A stretch of 64,000 bases of DNA from JABSSA01 sp039960995 (GTDB taxonomy: Bacteria; Pseudomonadota; Alphaproteobacteria; Rhodobacterales; Rhodobacteraceae). This document shows, piece after piece, positions 1 through 8,868 of the stretch; position 1 is the stretch's first letter, and every line of letters starts with the position of its first letter. Below the pieces are notes generated by a model that ran no database searches, was not told where the DNA came from, and saw only the letters and a program-made list of their open reading frames with translations. Both the position numbers and the translations under genes were made by a program. Location: contig JBDVKF010000076.1 of assembly GCA_039960995.1 (NCBI GenBank), positions 267,908 through 331,907 of the forward strand, written 5' to 3'.

Positions 1-1320
1 TGCACCGTTGACGGTGACGACCTCTTTGATTGCGCGGCCCGCGATTTTCTCACCTGCTTCATGCTTCGCAACCAGCTTTTCAACAACGCGATCCAGAATG
101 TTATATTTTTCTGTATCCGAGGCATAAGGAGACATCGTCGGTGTCGAATAGGTTTTAGGAAGAGCTTTGCGCAAGTCGGACATTTTCATGTCAGGGTTGC
201 GATCCATCAATTTGCAGATTTCAACCGCGACACGCATGCCGCAGTCATATCCGCGACCAATCGGTTCGGCGAGGAAATAATGCCCTGACTTTTCAAACCC
301 AGCCAATGCGTTAATTTCCTTCACGCGGCGTTTCATATGGCTGTGGCCGGTTTTCCAGTAATCGGCAGTCACACCATGTTTCTGCAGCTCCGGATCGCTG
401 GCAAAAAGGCCGGTTGATTTAACATCAGCCACGAAGGTTGCGTTCGGGTACAATTTCGCCAGATCGCGCGCCATAATGACTCCAACCTTGTCGGCAAAAA
501 TCTCCTCGCCCTCATCATCAACAACACCGCAGCGGTCGCCATCACCGTCAAAGCCCAATGCGAAATCCGCATTCGACGCCTTAACCGACGCTGACATGTC
601 GTGCAGCATTTCCATGGCCTCGGGGTTTGGGTTGTAATGCGGGAACGTGTAATCCAGCGTGTTGTGGCTTTCGACCACTTCGACACCCAGTCGCCGGAAT
701 AGTTCAGGTGCAAAAGCGGCCGCTGTGCCGTTACCCGTCGCACAGACAACTTTCAGAGGGCGCGACATTTTGAAATCGCCAACAAGATCATCCAAATAGG
801 CGTCTTGAACTCCATCCACGAATTCATATTTTCCGCCGTCTCGCGCCTGACCGCGGCCTTCCAGAACGATATCGCGCAGCTCGCTCATTTCATCGGGGCC
901 GTGCGTCAGCGGACGTTCAAACCCCATTTTGACACCCGTCCATCCATTAGGGTTATGGCTAGCGGTAACCATGGCAACGGCGGGAACATCAAGGTGGAAT
1001 TGGCTGAAGTAGGCCATGGGGGACAGCGCCGGTCCGATATCTTTGACATGAATGCCTGCCTGCATCAGGCCGAGCATCAGCGCATTCTTGATCGACAAAG
1101 AATAGTCCCGATAGTCGTTTCCAACTGCGATGACAGGTTCTATGCCGCGCTTTTGCATCTGTGTGCCCAGCCCAAGGCCCAAAGCCGTGATACCAGGCAA
1201 GTTGATTTCGTCGGGGTATTTCCAGCGCGCATCGTATTCACGAAACCCGGTCGGAGTGATCATAGCATCGCGTAGAAACGACCATGTATTCTGTGAAACA
1301 GTGGAAAGTGGCTTCGTCAT
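1..1320 (-). CDS. Phosphomannomutase/phosphoglucomutase, 3' end outside window
   Basis: Alpha-D-phosphohexomutase that moves phosphate between C6 and C1 of mannose or glucose, supplying sugar-1-phosphate for nucleotide sugars. The start ATG is at 1320 and 440 codons are present; the frame is open at base 1, so the C-terminal phosphate-binding domain is cut off. Visible are the phosphoserine loop TASHNP (Ser121) and the metal-binding loop DGDGDR (residues 258-263). It lies 17 bp downstream of kdsA in the same orientation, after the capsule export genes, which suggests a role in surface polysaccharide precursor supply. Mannose versus glucose preference cannot be read from the sequence. Confidence 0.9.
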   Translation of the reverse strand, partial: MTKPLSTVSQNTWSFLRDAMITPTGFREYDARWKYPDEINLPGITALGLGLGTQMQKRGIEPVIAVGNDYRDYSLSIKNALMLGLMQAGIHVKDIGPALSPMAYFSQFHLDVPAVAMVTASHNPNGWTGVKMGFERPLTHGPDEMSELRDIVLEGRGQARDGGKYEFVDGVQDAYLDDLVGDFKMSRPLKVVCATGNGTAAAFAPELFRRLGVEVVESHNTLDYTFPHYNPNPEAMEMLHDMSASVKASNADFALGFDGDGDRCGVVDDEGEEIFADKVGVIMARDLAKLYPNATFVADVKSTGLFASDPELQKHGVTADYWKTGHSHMKRRVKEINALAGFEKSGHYFLAEPIGRGYDCGMRVAVEICKLMDRNPDMKMSDLRKALPKTYSTPTMSPYASDTEKYNILDRVVEKLVAKHEAGEKIAGRAIKEVVTVNGA

Positions 1321-1337
1321 TTGAAAAGTCTCATCTG

Positions 1338-2171
1338 TCAGATTGAAATAGGGTTTTGTTTGGCCAACGCATCAAACGCCATAAGCGTCTCGATGAGTTT
1401 TGGCATGTCATGCAGGTGGATCATATTTGGCCCGTCTGAGGGGGCATTATCGGGATCCGGATGTGTTTCGATAAAGACAGCGGCAACACCCAGTGCGACT
1501 GCAGCGCGCGCCATCACGGGTGCAAATTCTCTTTGACCACCCGATGACCCGCCGCGCCCACCCGGCTGTTGCACCGAATGGGTTGCGTCCATAACGACCG
1601 GGTAGCCGGTTTGCGCCATTTGTGGCAACGAACGTATGTCAGTAACCAAAGTGTTGTATCCAAACGAGGTTCCGCGTTCCGTCAATAGGATGCGCGTGTT
1701 GCCTGTGCTTTCGAGCTTGGAAATGATGTTGGGCATTTCCCAAGGGGCAAGGAACTGCCCTTTTTTGACATTGATCGCGGCGCCAGTTTCACCGGCTGCT
1801 AACAATAGATCCGTTTGGCGGCATAAAAAGGCAGGGATTTGCAAAACATCAGCGACCTCTGCAGCCACAGCACATTGCGTGTCGCTGTGAACGTCTGTCA
1901 GCACCGGCACGCCAATCGTTTCTTTGACCGATTGCAACGCTTTCAAGCCTTGATCAAGACCCATGCCGCGCTGACCAGATACAGAGGTTCGATTAGCCTT
2001 GTCGTAACTGGCTTTAAAGACATACTGGGCACCTGCTCGTGCACAGGTTTCTTTCATCTGGCCTGCGATGTTTTGCGCATGGTCAACGGATTCCAAAACG
2101 CACGGTCCTGCAATCACAGTTAATGGCATGTCATTGCCAACTGTAAAGTCAGCCACTGCTACATTCTTCAT
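1338..2171 (-). CDS. kdsA: 3-deoxy-8-phosphooctulonate synthase (KDO-8-P synthase)
   Basis: Cytoplasmic enzyme that condenses phosphoenolpyruvate with arabinose-5-phosphate to KDO-8-phosphate, the precursor of CMP-Kdo for lipopolysaccharide and for the Kdo linker of ABC-exported capsules. The 277 residues match the usual family length. The N-terminal TVIAGPCVLES strand, the KASYDKANRTS segment, the GVPVLTDVH motif and the DATHSVQ motif near the C-terminus are all present. The stop codon of the upstream export gene directly abuts its start (2171/2172), so it is co-transcribed with kpsT and the export protein. It may be the only kdsA or a capsule-dedicated copy; the window does not tell. Confidence 0.95.
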   Translation of the reverse strand: MKNVAVADFTVGNDMPLTVIAGPCVLESVDHAQNIAGQMKETCARAGAQYVFKASYDKANRTSVSGQRGMGLDQGLKALQSVKETIGVPVLTDVHSDTQCAVAAEVADVLQIPAFLCRQTDLLLAAGETGAAINVKKGQFLAPWEMPNIISKLESTGNTRILLTERGTSFGYNTLVTDIRSLPQMAQTGYPVVMDATHSVQQPGGRGGSSGGQREFAPVMARAAVALGVAAVFIETHPDPDNAPSDGPNMIHLHDMPKLIETLMAFDALAKQNPISI

Positions 2172-3812
2172 TTAGCTTGTTACCTGTTCTCGAAGGATAG
2201 ACGCTGTCAGCGAGATCATCAGGTAAATGCCTGCAAAAATGAGAAAAGCCAAGATCGTGTTCTCGAATGCTCTTGGATAGCTTGCTTCTTGTGGTGTTAC
2301 GGGATTAACGCCGACCGTCAAATAGCGGACTTGTCGATTGGCCTCTGACTGTGCTTGTTCCAACTGTTGAACAGCAGATTGTAGCATTAAATCGCGTGTT
2401 GCGATGTCTGCTTGAGCCAGTTGAATGCGGACACTCAGGTTAGCCAGCGAATTTTCACCCTGACTGACGTCGACCATTCTTGCGTTAAGTTTGTCCAGTT
2501 GGACTTGCAGCCGTTGAACATCGCCTTGAGCGCCTTCAACACGCGCACGATTCGGCCGCTGATTGTCCTGCAACGCCTGCAGCTCAAGTTCTTTTTCGAT
2601 CAGTTGCAATTCAACTTGATTGATTTGGCTACGCAGCCCAATAATAACAGCTTCTGGATCAAGCGTAGACCCAGAAAGTTGTAGGCGCACAAGCTCTTCT
2701 TGTGCCTCGCGCCTCCTGCTTTCAGCCAGCTCCAATGAATTGCGGGCTTCGCGCATCTGATCTTCGCGCTTGTCCCTTGATAAGTTGTTGATCCGTTCTT
2801 CTGCATAAGAAATGAGACGTTGCGCGAAATCAGTCGCAGTTTGCGGATCCGCAGCGACGACTTCCATGCGGATGACGCCTTCGGTTGGATCAAAGCCGAT
2901 TTTTACGTTCTTCTTGTATGTTTTGTATGCTTCTTCAAGCGTTGCTTCTGGGTCTAACCTCTGGATTTCATCGATACTTTCCTGCTGGAAATGCCCTTTG
3001 AAACCCAGATCATCGTCAAGCCGCAGCATGGCTTCCTTAGACTGAAGAAAGCCTTGTGTGCTTATAGCCTCTCCGCTTGTTGCGAATTGCGTTCCGGCAA
3101 GCAATCCACCAGCTGCAGAAGCCCCACCTTCGTTCTGAATAATCGTGAACTCAGATTTGGTAGAGTACATGGGCGTCGCGATTTGAAAGAAATAAACGCC
3201 GGCAAGCAGTGTTGGCAGGAACACAAAAAAGGTAAGCCGCGTCAAAAGAAGCGCCATTTTCCTGCGACGGCGACGGGTGATGTCCTTTTGAATGTTGCCG
3301 ATTTCGTTTGCGCGTCGATCCGCTGGACTCAAAGCCTCTGAGGGCAATTGCGTATGCCCGACCGGAATGGTTTGCGGCAACTGAACCTTTGTATCTTCGG
3401 GTTTGGATTTCTCCGCTCTGGTCTTGGGAACAACAAGTTCGAGCATGTTCGACCGCTGGAAGGGATCAATGCCTTCCGCGCGCAGTAAACGCACCGCATC
3501 AAAATCCGATGCCGGTGCCAAGCCGTGTTTTTGTGCCACTCGGCGTGCCATTCTCAATTGGCGTCCCGTCAAACCTTCGCCACGAATAGCTTCGACACTG
3601 TTTTCCCCAGCGACTTCAGCAGCTGAACTGACGTCACCTGTCCGAGCGGTACTCTCGGCAATTGGAGTCTTTGGTGCAGGTTTAGCTCCGGATTGTGCAG
3701 GATCAGACAGCCCGTCGTTAGAACCGACAGAGTCCGCTTTTGGATCTGCTCCGCCATTCTGCGAAGCAGGTCTTTTAATCCGGAATTTCTTAGCCCTTGG
3801 TTTCGTAGTCAT
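2172..3812 (-). CDS. Capsule polysaccharide export inner-membrane protein (KpsE/RkpR/Wzz-like)
   Basis: Polysaccharide co-polymerase/export protein that would link the KpsMT ABC transporter to the outer-membrane channel. I start it at ATG 3812 (MTTKPRAKK), giving 546 residues; a longer frame to 3887 exists but would lie well inside kpsT. The first ~200 residues are a charged, low-complexity cytoplasmic extension, followed by a membrane helix around residues 190-215, a long periplasmic coiled-coil region rich in Glu, Gln and Arg, and a C-terminal helix (about 518-538). KpsE proteins are usually near 380 residues; the extra length is N-terminal. The start overlaps the end of kpsT by 23 bp. Confidence 0.85.
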   Translation of the reverse strand: MTTKPRAKKFRIKRPASQNGGADPKADSVGSNDGLSDPAQSGAKPAPKTPIAESTARTGDVSSAAEVAGENSVEAIRGEGLTGRQLRMARRVAQKHGLAPASDFDAVRLLRAEGIDPFQRSNMLELVVPKTRAEKSKPEDTKVQLPQTIPVGHTQLPSEALSPADRRANEIGNIQKDITRRRRRKMALLLTRLTFFVFLPTLLAGVYFFQIATPMYSTKSEFTIIQNEGGASAAGGLLAGTQFATSGEAISTQGFLQSKEAMLRLDDDLGFKGHFQQESIDEIQRLDPEATLEEAYKTYKKNVKIGFDPTEGVIRMEVVAADPQTATDFAQRLISYAEERINNLSRDKREDQMREARNSLELAESRRREAQEELVRLQLSGSTLDPEAVIIGLRSQINQVELQLIEKELELQALQDNQRPNRARVEGAQGDVQRLQVQLDKLNARMVDVSQGENSLANLSVRIQLAQADIATRDLMLQSAVQQLEQAQSEANRQVRYLTVGVNPVTPQEASYPRAFENTILAFLIFAGIYLMISLTASILREQVTS

Positions 3813-4449
3813 ATAGACGTTTCGCCTCTTCCAAGGTGTCGAACATGTGTAACTGACCATCCAAAAGAACGGCAGCAGTTCTTGCAAACTGCTCTAGCAC
3901 TTTTGGTTGATGTGATACGATTATGATTGTCGTTGTGCGCAGGCGTTCCTGCAAGATTTCGCCGGCCTTTCGGTTGAATTCAACATCCGTCGAAGAAGGC
4001 ATTCCCTCGTCGATCAGGTACATGTCGAAATCAAGCGCGAGCAACAAAGCAAATGAAAACCGGGCGCGCATACCCGATGAATATGTCCCCAAAGGTTGAT
4101 CGAAATATTCCCCTAGATCACATAACCAACGGCAAAAGCTCTCGACGTAGTCAGGGTCGAGTCCATACAATCGTGCGATATACCTAGCGTTTTCCATTGC
4201 AGATACTTTGCTAACGACGCCGCCCATGAATCCAAGGGGAAAAGAAACGTTACATTGGCGTCGAATTTCACCTTCGTCGGGCTTTTCCAATCCAGCCATC
4301 ATGTTGATCAAGGTTGTCTTTCCAGTGCCGTTAGGCGCTAAAACGCCCATGGAACGACCAAGTTCCACGCGGAACGAAACACGATCAAGGATGACCTTGC
4401 GCTGCGACCCTGTCCAGAAGGACTTACTGACGTTGTCGAACTCAAGCAT
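3790..4449 (-). CDS. kpsT: Capsule polysaccharide ABC transporter ATPase
   Basis: ATP-binding subunit that powers export of capsular polysaccharide across the inner membrane. It has 219 residues, the usual KpsT size, with Walker A APNGTGKT (residues 38-45), an ABC signature YSSGMRAR, and a Walker B segment MYLIDE followed by a switch-His region (VSHQPK). First gene of the leftward capsule group; 189 bp separate it from nhaA. Its permease partner KpsM is not adjacent, which is unusual because kpsM and kpsT are normally neighbours. Confidence 0.92.
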   Translation of the reverse strand: MLEFDNVSKSFWTGSQRKVILDRVSFRVELGRSMGVLAPNGTGKTTLINMMAGLEKPDEGEIRRQCNVSFPLGFMGGVVSKVSAMENARYIARLYGLDPDYVESFCRWLCDLGEYFDQPLGTYSSGMRARFSFALLLALDFDMYLIDEGMPSSTDVEFNRKAGEILQERLRTTTIIIVSHQPKVLEQFARTAAVLLDGQLHMFDTLEEAKRLYDYETKG

Positions 4450-4638
4450 GGGCTGTCGTTCGTCCTATTTTCTGCTCTGATGCCTTTGCTAAATGCATAA
4501 GCTTGCTCCCTTTTAACAGGGTGCTCTTAACGGTTATTCACCGACTCTGGCCATATTATGTCGAACTTCCCTACAATTCTAAAGAGTACCGTCGGGGTCC
4601 TGTTATCCGGACAACAGCATTCCGGAGTTATTATTGGG

Positions 4639-5886
4639 TTAACCTTCTTGTTTCTGAACCCGGAAAATCTTGCCCGCGATAATTGAAATGATCGCAGCAG
4701 CAAAGCTGAACAAGGCCCCCATTTTAGCGGCGTCTTGAACCGGACCGACATCAAAGGCGACTGTGGCAATGAACAGAGACACGGTAAATCCGATCGCGGC
4801 GACACAACCTATGACAATCAAATCAACGATGCGCATGCCGTCTGGCATTCCAAGACCAAGCGGGCGTGCAGCGAACCATCCAAACAAAAGAATGCCGACA
4901 GGCTTGCCGATTATCAGGCCCGCCAAAACCAGCCACGTGGCATCGCCAATCGAACTAAGCTCGACGCCCGCATTCAGCAAACCAAAGAAGAAAAGAATGA
5001 TTTCCACCGGCGTTTTAAGGGCGTGTTCGATTTGGTTCAACAGATCTGTCAGGTGCTGCTCGGCGGCCGCGAAAATGCCAAATGCGCGATCTGCATGTGG
5101 AATCGTCGGAACAATCGGCAACAGGCCCAAAGCGGGATGCAAACCGCTGGCCATGAACCCATACCAGCTGGCGCAGGCGGCGACCGCGTAAGGCCAGAAC
5201 CCAAGGGTTTTGCGTGCCCAAGTTGAATGCGGTCGATCTTGTTTGTGCTTGTCACGACGGCGCGGCAGCCAGTTGAACAAGAAATACACAGCCAGAGCTG
5301 CGAAAAGAGACAGTAACAACCATTCCGGGGCCAGTTCGCCGGACGGGTAAAAGACGGCGAGAATAATCAAGCCAGCCGCGTCATCCGCAATCGCCAAAAG
5401 CAGCAGAAACCGAACAGCCGGGTGACCCGCGCCAAATACGATACGACCGACAAGGTAACTGAAAGCGATATCTGTGGCGGTTGGAATGGCCCAGCCATTG
5501 GCAACGGCGTTGTATGTGTCGGACCCCAAAAAATACGCAAGTCCAAGATAGACACCAATCGGCCCGAACATTCCGCCTGCAGTTGCAAACAAAGGCGTCG
5601 CGGCCTTTTTACCGCGCAAAGACCCGTTTTTAAGGATGAGGGCTTCCCAGACTTCCTTGGCTGCAATGGCAAAGAAAAGAGCCATCAGAACATCATTGAT
5701 CAAGTAATGCAGGGTTAAAGTGCGATGCCCGTCATGAAGGTGGCCAATGGGTGCATGGTCCCAAATTTTGAATTCAACAAACTCATGATAGCTGTGGGCG
5801 TCGATGTTGGCCCAAACCAAAGCAACCAGTGCACCGATGATCAACAAGAGCGAGTAGTTGGTCAAAAAATTCCAGACGCGATACAT
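4639..5886 (-). CDS. nhaA: Na+/H+ antiporter NhaA
   Basis: Inner-membrane antiporter exchanging two H+ for one Na+, important for pH and sodium homeostasis in a marine cell. It has 415 residues with about 12 hydrophobic segments. The transport-site aspartates are visible: a TATDIAF motif (Asp139) and an IADDAAG motif (Asp168-Asp169), equivalent to Asp133 and Asp163/164 of the E. coli protein. Monocistronic and divergent from the clpP-like gene, with a 118-bp shared promoter region. A short inverted repeat of low stability lies just beyond the stop codon and could end transcription before the kps group. Confidence 0.95.
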   Translation of the reverse strand: MYRVWNFLTNYSLLLIIGALVALVWANIDAHSYHEFVEFKIWDHAPIGHLHDGHRTLTLHYLINDVLMALFFAIAAKEVWEALILKNGSLRGKKAATPLFATAGGMFGPIGVYLGLAYFLGSDTYNAVANGWAIPTATDIAFSYLVGRIVFGAGHPAVRFLLLLAIADDAAGLIILAVFYPSGELAPEWLLLSLFAALAVYFLFNWLPRRRDKHKQDRPHSTWARKTLGFWPYAVAACASWYGFMASGLHPALGLLPIVPTIPHADRAFGIFAAAEQHLTDLLNQIEHALKTPVEIILFFFGLLNAGVELSSIGDATWLVLAGLIIGKPVGILLFGWFAARPLGLGMPDGMRIVDLIVIGCVAAIGFTVSLFIATVAFDVGPVQDAAKMGALFSFAAAIISIIAGKIFRVQKQEG

Positions 5887-6004
5887 TGATGCTCCCCTTC
5901 GATTTTCAATTTCGATAACGCAGCCTGCGACTTAGGGCAAGGGAAGGGTGGTATAGTTCGTTTTGATCACCTAACCTTTGATTGAATTGTGATGGAGGCA
6001 AACG

Positions 6005-6598
6005 ATGATTTCAAAATTACTTGATGACACGAACGATCAAGCGAACCAGCAGGCGACAGGGCGGATTGATCAACTGTTCTTCACATCCCGAACAGTCGTG
6101 ATTGCGGGCGAAATCAATCATGAGCTGGCCCAAAAAACGGTCACACACCTTATCGCGCTTGCCGAAGCGAACGACGATCCGATCAATTTGCTGATTTCGT
6201 CGCCTGGCGGGCATGTTGAATCCGGCGATATGGTGCATGATGTCGTCAAATTCATTCGCCCGCGCGTCCGTGCCATCGGGTCCGGTTGGGTGGCCAGCGC
6301 CGGGGCCTTGATTTTCATTGGAGCGGAAAAGAAAGACCGATATTGCCTGCCGAATACACGGTTTCTGTTGCACCAGCCTTCAGGGGGCATCGGAGGCCAA
6401 GCGACAGATATGGCCATTCAGGCGGAACAACTTAGAATTATGCGTCTTCGGTTTGATCGTTTGTTTGCCGATGCGACAGGACAAACGCCCGAAAAGATCG
6501 CTGAAGATACTCAAAGAGATTTTTGGCTGTCGACAGATGACGCCATTTCTTACGGGTTACTGGGCCGTGTGATCAATTCGGTCGACGATTTAGATTGA
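6005..6598 (+). CDS. clpP: ClpP-family serine protease paralogue
   Basis: Proteolytic subunit of the Clp system or a stand-alone ClpP-like protease. The 197 residues carry the triad Ser98 (GWVASAG), His123 (LLHQPSGG) and Asp172 (DTQRDF). The serine context differs from the usual GQAASMGA of housekeeping ClpP and the N-terminus is short, so I read this as a second ClpP rather than the clpX partner; no clpX or tig is adjacent. The start ATG at 6005 follows a GGAGG-like site. A strong hairpin terminator lies just downstream. Confidence 0.88.
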   Translation: MISKLLDDTNDQANQQATGRIDQLFFTSRTVVIAGEINHELAQKTVTHLIALAEANDDPINLLISSPGGHVESGDMVHDVVKFIRPRVRAIGSGWVASAGALIFIGAEKKDRYCLPNTRFLLHQPSGGIGGQATDMAIQAEQLRIMRLRFDRLFADATGQTPEKIAEDTQRDFWLSTDDAISYGLLGRVINSVDDLD

Positions 6599-6613
6599 TT
6601 GCTTCTTGAGATT

Positions 6614-6655
6614 GTCTCTCACCAGCCAAAAGGTTCCATGGTGAGAGACTTTTCT
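6614..6655 (+). terminator. Rho-independent terminator after the clpP-like gene
   Basis: Perfect 11-bp stem (6614-6624 with 6639-6649) around a 14-base loop, followed by a T-rich run at 6650-6655. It sits between two convergent genes. The run on the opposite strand is weaker, so it acts mainly for the + strand. Confidence 0.85.
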
Positions 6656-6681
6656 TATGCAAATTCGCGCATGATCACGGA

Positions 6682-7713
6682 TTATGCGACGGCCTGCCAA
6701 GCCAACCCGGCCAAAACCGCCCCGACAATTGCAAATCCAAGATAGGCGAAGAAGACGCGTGGTTTGACCAATGCCCAAACTGCAATTGCTGCTGGTATGC
6801 AGCTGACACCACCGGCGATGACAAAGGACATGGCTGCGCCATTGGACATGCCTTGGTCGATCAAGGCGTCGACCAAAGGTACGGCTGCATAACCGTTCAG
6901 ATATGCAGGCGCGCCAACCAATGCGCCAAGAAGGATCGGTCCGATGCCTTCCCCGCCCAGAACAGAGCCAATCCATTCGGCCGGAACATATTCAAGCATC
7001 AAGGATTCAACCAAATAGGCGAGTGTCAGCCATTTCAGCAAGAATGCCGCATTATCAAGCGCAGTGTTTTTGAATGTTTCGACACGTTCGGCCTGCTTCC
7101 AAAACATCCAAACGGGTTTGCCTGAAAACGGTTTATAAACACTGCAGCATCCGCCAATACTTGGGCGTTCTCTGAGTGGGTCAACGAATAGTGGCGTGTT
7201 GGACAACAGTTGTGTCCCAAAACCGCCAAATAGACCAAGGCTGACCGCAGCGATGGTTTTTGCTACTGCAAAATCCCATCCAAGAGTGCCCGAGGTTATC
7301 AAGAACATTGCGGGGTCCATCAATGGTGACGCCAACCAAAAGGCCATGACAGCGCCAAGTGGTGCCCCGACGGCCAAAAGTGCGGCGATAAAGGGAATGA
7401 CTTCGCAAGAACAAAAAGGTGACATCCCACCCAACAAAGCGGCAAAAACGATCATTCGGGCGGGATTGCCTTCGAACGCACGGGCCAACAGGTTTTCTGT
7501 TCCAGTTGCTTTCAAATAAGCGATTGCCAAAACAGCAAACAAAATGAATGGACCGGTGTGGCTGATCGCATGTATCGTGAAAACGATTGTTGGCCAAAGT
7601 TGCGCGTAATCCAAAAGCGCAAGTCCCAGCAATATCGCAAGCGAAGCCGCCCATGCTTTGTCCAGATTGCGGATGCGGTTCAACGTGTTTTGTGGGGTTG
7701 CTATGTCAGCCAT
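6682..7713 (-). CDS. ArsP/DUF318-family permease
   Basis: Polytopic inner-membrane permease of the family that includes organoarsenical efflux protein ArsP and related metalloid or sulfur-compound permeases. It has 343 residues with two hydrophobic blocks, each beginning with a similar G-x-x-P motif. The first block contains SPFCSCEVIPF, the Cys-x-Cys motif typical of the family; the second contains GAPAYLNGYAAVPL. A CC pair (GGCCSVY) lies in the loop between halves. It overlaps the upstream arsR-type gene by 8 bp, so the two are co-regulated. The substrate is inferred to be an arsenical or other thiol-reactive metalloid. Confidence 0.85.
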   Translation of the reverse strand: MADIATPQNTLNRIRNLDKAWAASLAILLGLALLDYAQLWPTIVFTIHAISHTGPFILFAVLAIAYLKATGTENLLARAFEGNPARMIVFAALLGGMSPFCSCEVIPFIAALLAVGAPLGAVMAFWLASPLMDPAMFLITSGTLGWDFAVAKTIAAVSLGLFGGFGTQLLSNTPLFVDPLRERPSIGGCCSVYKPFSGKPVWMFWKQAERVETFKNTALDNAAFLLKWLTLAYLVESLMLEYVPAEWIGSVLGGEGIGPILLGALVGAPAYLNGYAAVPLVDALIDQGMSNGAAMSFVIAGGVSCIPAAIAVWALVKPRVFFAYLGFAIVGAVLAGLAWQAVA

Positions 7714-8050
7714 GGTTATGGCCCGGATCTGGAATGGCGGCGTCTGCGCAGCATTCGTTCAAAAGGAAACTAGACAATGATTGCACTTGGTCAAAGGCGA
7801 CTGCAGCGCAAATAATGGATCGCCCTCGGCGTTCCTGCGTGACCAAACCGGCCTGCGCCAGTATTTTGACATGGTGAGTTAGGGTGGATCCGGTGACACC
7901 AGTGCGTGTGCCCAATTCGCCAATGCTCAAACCGTTTGATCCAGCGCGTACTAATGTGCGCAAGACGCTCAATCTTTGTTCGGACCCAAGCGCTGCAAAG
8001 CTGGCTGCGGCATTTAAAAGGTCAAGATCATCTGCTGAAGAGTGTTTCAT
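7706..8050 (-). CDS. ArsR-family transcriptional regulator
   Basis: Winged-helix repressor of 114 residues. The helix-turn-helix covers roughly residues 40-70 (IGELGTRTGVTGSTLTHHVKIL). Cysteines occur at 81, 100 and 101, and the tail ends in HNHG, giving plausible soft-metal ligands outside the classical CxC site. It precedes and overlaps the permease gene; two palindromes lie directly upstream of its start, consistent with autoregulation and derepression by the metalloid. Confidence 0.9.
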   Translation of the reverse strand: MKHSSADDLDLLNAAASFAALGSEQRLSVLRTLVRAGSNGLSIGELGTRTGVTGSTLTHHVKILAQAGLVTQERRGRSIICAAVAFDQVQSLSSFLLNECCADAAIPDPGHNHG

Positions 8051-8108
8051 ATTTCTAGAAATATAGAAATAATATCATCCGTCAAGTTATTTCGAAAATA
8101 TTCGAAAT
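8051..8108. promoter_or_regulatory. Paired palindromes, probable ArsR operator
   Basis: Two inverted repeats lie directly upstream of the arsR-type gene. The first is a perfect 12-bp palindrome (atttctagaaat, 8051-8062); the second has 8-bp perfect arms atttcgaa/ttcgaaat around a 4-base centre (8089-8108). The half-sites share ATTTC/GAAAT. The stretch is AT-rich and probably contains the promoter. Confidence 0.65.
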
Positions 8109-8271
8109 GAATGTGCAATGCGTCCAAAAGCGAAACACTTAGCTGGCTCGGCTGGCAAGCTTTGTCGTGAAGCTTGATAGTCTGTGTCTACCTAACAACG
8201 TGTTACTCGTGGAAGATTGCGACCAACCGAACCAAGAAACGCGATATACATGACCAAAGGGGTAGACTGAC

Positions 8272-8868
8272 GTGTCACAAGACCTGCAAATACTAAAGAC
8301 AAAGATACTGGCATGCTCGATTTGCGAAGGTCTTGAGCTGGGTCCGCGACCGATTTTTCAGCTGGATGAAAATGTCAGGATTCTCATTGTGGGTCAGGCA
8401 CCGGGTCGGTTGGCCCATGCAAAAAATCGTCCGTTCGATGATCCATCTGGCGAACGTTTGCGATCATGGTTGGGAGTTGATCGATCAACCTTCTATGAGG
8501 ACAATAGAATTGGATTGTTTCCGATGGGTCTGTGCTTTCCGGGGTCTGGGTCAGGTGGAGATAAGCCACCCAGGGATGAATGCGCAAAAACCTGGAGAAT
8601 GCCGGTTATGACGACGCTTCAGAATGTTGAGCTTACGTTAGTTTTGGGCCGGTATGCGATTGCTTGGCATGCGCCCGATCTCAAAAATCTGTCTGTAACC
8701 GAGGCCGTCAAGCGATCCGCTGAGGGTCAAAACGGTATCTTCGTTTTGCCGCATCCAAGTCCGAGAAATAACAGATGGCTGAAGCGAAATGAATGGTTTG
8801 AAGCACAGGTCATTCCGCGCATACAAATCGAAGTCGCCAGATTGTTAGGGCACACAGTCTCGTCGTGA
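8272..8868 (+). CDS. Uracil-DNA glycosylase family protein, Fe-S type
   Basis: Base-excision repair glycosylase that would remove uracil from DNA. It has 198 residues from a GTG start at 8272. The water-activating loop reads GQAPGRLAH (residues 41-49) and the minor-groove loop reads PHPSPRN (from residue 160). Four cysteines at 15, 18, 88 and 104 have the spacing C-x2-C ... C-x15-C of family 4 enzymes, so a 4Fe-4S cluster is likely. The loop lacks the usual GEAPG acidic residue, so exact specificity is uncertain. It is an isolated gene with no SOS box seen upstream. Confidence 0.8.
   Translation: MSQDLQILKTKILACSICEGLELGPRPIFQLDENVRILIVGQAPGRLAHAKNRPFDDPSGERLRSWLGVDRSTFYEDNRIGLFPMGLCFPGSGSGGDKPPRDECAKTWRMPVMTTLQNVELTLVLGRYAIAWHAPDLKNLSVTEAVKRSAEGQNGIFVLPHPSPRNNRWLKRNEWFEAQVIPRIQIEVARLLGHTVSS

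Noticed and set aside
2172..3887. Longer start of the KpsE-like gene at 3887
   Set aside because: It would put 25 extra residues inside kpsT, in a cysteine- and tryptophan-rich segment without family similarity; ATG 3812 fits better.
8157..8175. AAGCTT-N7-AAGCTT inverted repeat upstream of the glycosylase gene
   Set aside because: Short restriction-site-like palindrome with no T-run and no clear regulator; likely chance.
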